From Morinoia aosen (lineage: Eukaryota > Arthropoda > Malacostraca > Amphipoda > Talitridae): a stretch of 64,000 nucleotides of DNA. The stretch's first letter is position 1; every line of letters starts with the position of its first letter. Of the stretch, positions 61,701 to 64,000 are shown in pieces. The notes beneath the pieces are model-generated. The model was not told where the DNA came from. It was given only the letters and a program-made list of their open reading frames with translations, and searched no databases. The stretch covers positions 46,335,757 through 46,399,756 of the forward strand of contig CM059562.1 of assembly GCA_030386875.1 (NCBI GenBank), in the 5' to 3' direction. Made by a program: the position numbers and the translations under genes.

Positions 61701-62085
61701 ACTTAAATTAAAAATATTAATTCGCGTAAGATGTTAATAAATGAACAACAAGGAAATCATTGGTATATTATCTTGCAATTACATTGAAGAGTAATTACAG
61801 GGACTTGTCTAATGACCAGGCTAGTAGTCGTACAGATTGACTATCAGAAACAATAATTGATAGTTATTAACGGATGAAACGGCAGCGTCATTCCAAATAT
61901 TCTTCAGCAATTTCTAGCATTTGTTTAAGTATTCATTAAATTTTATGTTGAAGCTATGCAACAGATAATGCAATCGATCACACTCAATCGTGCCTTCGAC
62001 GTCGCAGCAGTGCCCTGTCGTTGTTAAACGAATGTGTCAGAGATAAATATTACATTAATCGTTTCTAATCGTTTATCGTTTTTAG
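55758..62085. other. AT-rich stretch without recognised genes
   Basis: The first 200 bases are fairly GC-rich and may still belong to the LTR-like element, since AGGGTGGTGCCGG...CACCGCC folds back. After that no family motif was found. The longest frames (57557-57835 plus, 59693-59974 plus, 56754-57029 plus) have ordinary composition and no recognised domains. A GC-richer patch at 58,010-58,200 has a 68-codon minus frame that I do not recognise. Confidence 0.5.
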
Positions 62086-62396
62086 TTTGCCTATTATTAT
62101 TATGCCTCGTATGGCTTATCTATTTGTACACCTCGGATGGTTTGTCAATTAGTACTCCTAGTATAGAACTTTTGTTAGACTACTAGCACACCACGAATGG
62201 TTTGTCGATTAGTACGCCTCGCATATTTTGTCAATTAATATGCCTCGTATATATGGTCTATCTACTTGTACACCTCTGACAGTTTGTCTATTAGTACACC
62301 TCGTATAGTTTGTCTATTATTATGCCTCGTATGGCTCATCTACTTGTACACCTCGGATGGTTTGTCAATTAGTACTCCTCGTATGGAACATTTGTT
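62086..62396. repeat. Degenerate 26-bp tandem array, about 11 units
   Basis: The unit is close to TTTGTCTATTAGTACACC followed by TCGTATGG (26 bp). Units vary by substitution and a few indels. A higher-order copy is present: the block at 62,098-62,177 recurs 220 bp later at 62,318-62,397 with only a few differences, so part of the array was duplicated as a block. No long frame crosses it. Confidence 0.88.
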
Positions 62397-63599
62397 TTAG
62401 GATGCCCTATATTTAAGAAACTTTTAAAAGCCAATATGTTGGCATGTATCTCATGTGACAACTTGGAAATAAACATTTTTTCTTTTCTTTTCTTTTCTAA
62501 AGACATCGTCAGAAGAATTTCTACAAATGAGAACAAATGATGCAGTAAAAAGTTTGAACAGTGCTCGAGTATTTTCGGAACTTTTTCTGGAAATTTTGTG
62601 GAAAGTTTTAGTTTTTCAAGACCGTGTTTTCTATTGATCTACTGACAACTCTAGCACAAGCGAGCACGATTACCCGAAGATTTTGTTGAAACTCTTCCTT
62701 GGATATGATTAAGTTTAAAAAAAACACTAAAAGTGTAATCAAAACTCTATTTCCAGCTAAAGGGGGTTGTGCTAAAACGTGGTCGGGTCTATAACGAAGA
62801 TAGCAAAGGAGAGCAGCGTAGCAAAGCGCGGTGCGCAGTCAGACTAGAATGGAAATCAAACGTAATATCGTCTTTGTTGCCATTGACTCAATGATAGCCG
62901 GCATGTCAAAGTGGTTTCGCGCTGCCGACTTCATTACTTGATTGCCTTGTGTTCTGAGGTCATATGAATGCTTGCACACCACCGTGTCTGCACCTGATTG
63001 TTGGAATAAGACTTGTAAAGGCAAAAATTAAATAAATATAAGAGAAAAAATACTATATTAAGTTTTAATTCCAATATCTCCGCATTTGATTATAATCCCT
63101 TGCTATATTCTTCAAACGATCAGCTTTGATTAAGCGTTCTGCTCACAAGCACTTGATCTCCCTTCAGCAAAAAAACTCAGAAATCACGAGTCACTTTTAT
63201 TTGGTTAAGTAATTCGGTAGGGATAAAAGTATAATGATTCAAAGGCTTTTATCAGTAAACATATTTAAAATCAAGAAAAATACTTCCCTCAAATGCAGGC
63301 TTCTCATATCTATATGGTCTCCGATACCAAATACAAGCAGAAAATGAATGAAGGTAGCTTTAAAGCTAACTTCATTTGCTTAGTTAGTTTTTATGTTATG
63401 GATTCTCCAGCTGAACGCCAGCCTATTGCTGCTAGACCCGCCGTACGGGGTCTTTCAGATACATCCGAACAATTTCCCTTCCCAGGCTTTAACTCTAAAA
63501 ACTAAAGGAAAAATTACATGAATACTTTTAAAATTAGAAAATATTTTATTAGACCACGGAATCAAAAGTTTTATTTCACAAGAGAGCCTTAAACACATG
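62397..63599. other. Spacer with TTTTC tract, no gene recognised
   Basis: A run of TTTTC repeats at 62475-62498 follows GGAAATAAACATTT. Such a 3' signal and short microsatellite can mark the end of a non-LTR retrotransposon or SINE, but no body of such an element is recognisable. A 61-codon minus frame at 62839-63024 and a 70-codon plus frame at 63293-63505 have no known motifs. Confidence 0.5.
62475..62498. repeat. TTTTC microsatellite
   Basis: A short pentanucleotide tract (CATTTTTTCTTTTCTTTTCTTTTC) lies just right of the 26-bp array and its adjoining AATAAA-containing sequence. Confidence 0.8.
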
Positions 63600-63998
63600 C
63601 ATGATGGCTGCTTCTACTAGCTTTCAAAAGGTGGTTACGGTGATGATAACTTCTCACGTTTCCAACGCCACCATGGCATTTTTGATGTCCTTCTTCAGGG
63701 CTGTGACGCCTTTGTGGGACTTGCGAGGTTTGACCTTGATTTACGACCAAAAATTAGAATCCGATAGATTCAGATGAGCCGAATTGCACAGACAAAATTC
63801 TTTCTCGTGGAACCGCTCACTGGACCTCTCGGGCAAACCAAAGGTTTTGCTTACCGTATATATGGGCGGAAGCCAAGTCATGTTGGACCATAAACTTCTT
63901 ATTTGAAACCCTGCCTTCGTCCATGGAATGATTTTTGTTTGCAAGACGTTGCTATAAGATTCGACAGTCACTTTTCTGCTCTCGGCGGAGAAGTGGGC
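63600..63998 (-). pseudogene. Tc1/mariner-superfamily transposase remnant at window edge
   Basis: The minus strand from the right edge reads SAESRKVTVESYSNVLQTKI, which fits the strand before the second catalytic block of an insect Tc1/mariner-type enzyme. MTWLPPIYTVSKTFGLPER follows, in the place where a QDGA.PH block and helix should be; the catalytic Asp is lost. SAHLNLSDSNFW then matches the SPDL.P.DFFLW region with its third Asp retained. After a stop, KVKPRKSHKGVTALKKDIKN and a helical tail continue to about 63,640. It is clearly decayed. It belongs to a different subgroup from the mariner at 53.5 kb because the catalytic-block context differs. More of it may lie beyond the window. Confidence 0.68.
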
Positions 63999-64000
63999 AA

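Overview
The window looks like AT-rich nuclear DNA from an animal, most likely an arthropod. That is an inference from the mobile-element repertoire: a mariner element with D34D spacing, a Tc1-like element, a second Tc1/mariner-type remnant, a hAT element, a Ty3/Gypsy remnant and a Jockey-like non-LTR reverse transcriptase. There are no operons, ribosome-binding sites, rRNA or tRNA genes, CRISPR arrays or long intact reading frames. Nearly all of the roughly 60-115 codon open frames are what chance gives in such DNA. I could not identify one host protein-coding exon with confidence, so the window is probably intergenic or lies inside large introns.

Layout: 1-5.08 kb is AT-rich sequence with a TA microsatellite and a run of 20 C. 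A transposon cluster fills 5.08-10.9 kb: a frameshifted Jockey-like reverse transcriptase (5.08-6.2 kb), a complete-ended hAT element with matching terminal inverted repeats and a perfect 8-bp target duplication (6,755-7,580), and a decayed Gypsy element with recognisable gag, protease, RT, RNase H and integrase pieces (about 7.65-10.87 kb). From 10.9 to 34.4 kb the sequence is almost featureless apart from a 3 x 49-bp tandem repeat (20.5 kb) and a 22-bp minisatellite of about 24 units (25.9-26.45 kb) that is open in all three forward frames.

A pair of inverted repeats of about 112 bp brackets 34,473-37,734. It encloses a TATA-like site near its left end and a long imperfect palindrome (37,014-37,177), and may be an undescribed DNA transposon or two opposed copies of one family. 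A decayed Tc1-like transposase lies at 44.4-45.35 kb (minus) and a truncated mariner at 53.47-54.53 kb (minus). Next to the mariner are a 19-bp tandem repeat and a GC-rich LTR-like segment (54.8-55.76 kb) that contains a 164-bp unit repeated three times, two copies being almost identical. A 26-bp repeat array lies at 62.1-62.4 kb, and a third Tc1/mariner-type remnant runs towards the right edge (minus).

No set of genes here works together as a pathway. What the window records is repeated transposon insertion and decay. The parts most worth following up are the dated hAT insertion, the 3.26-kb inverted-repeat structure with its palindrome, the three-frame-open minisatellite, and the young 164-bp duplication in the LTR-like segment.
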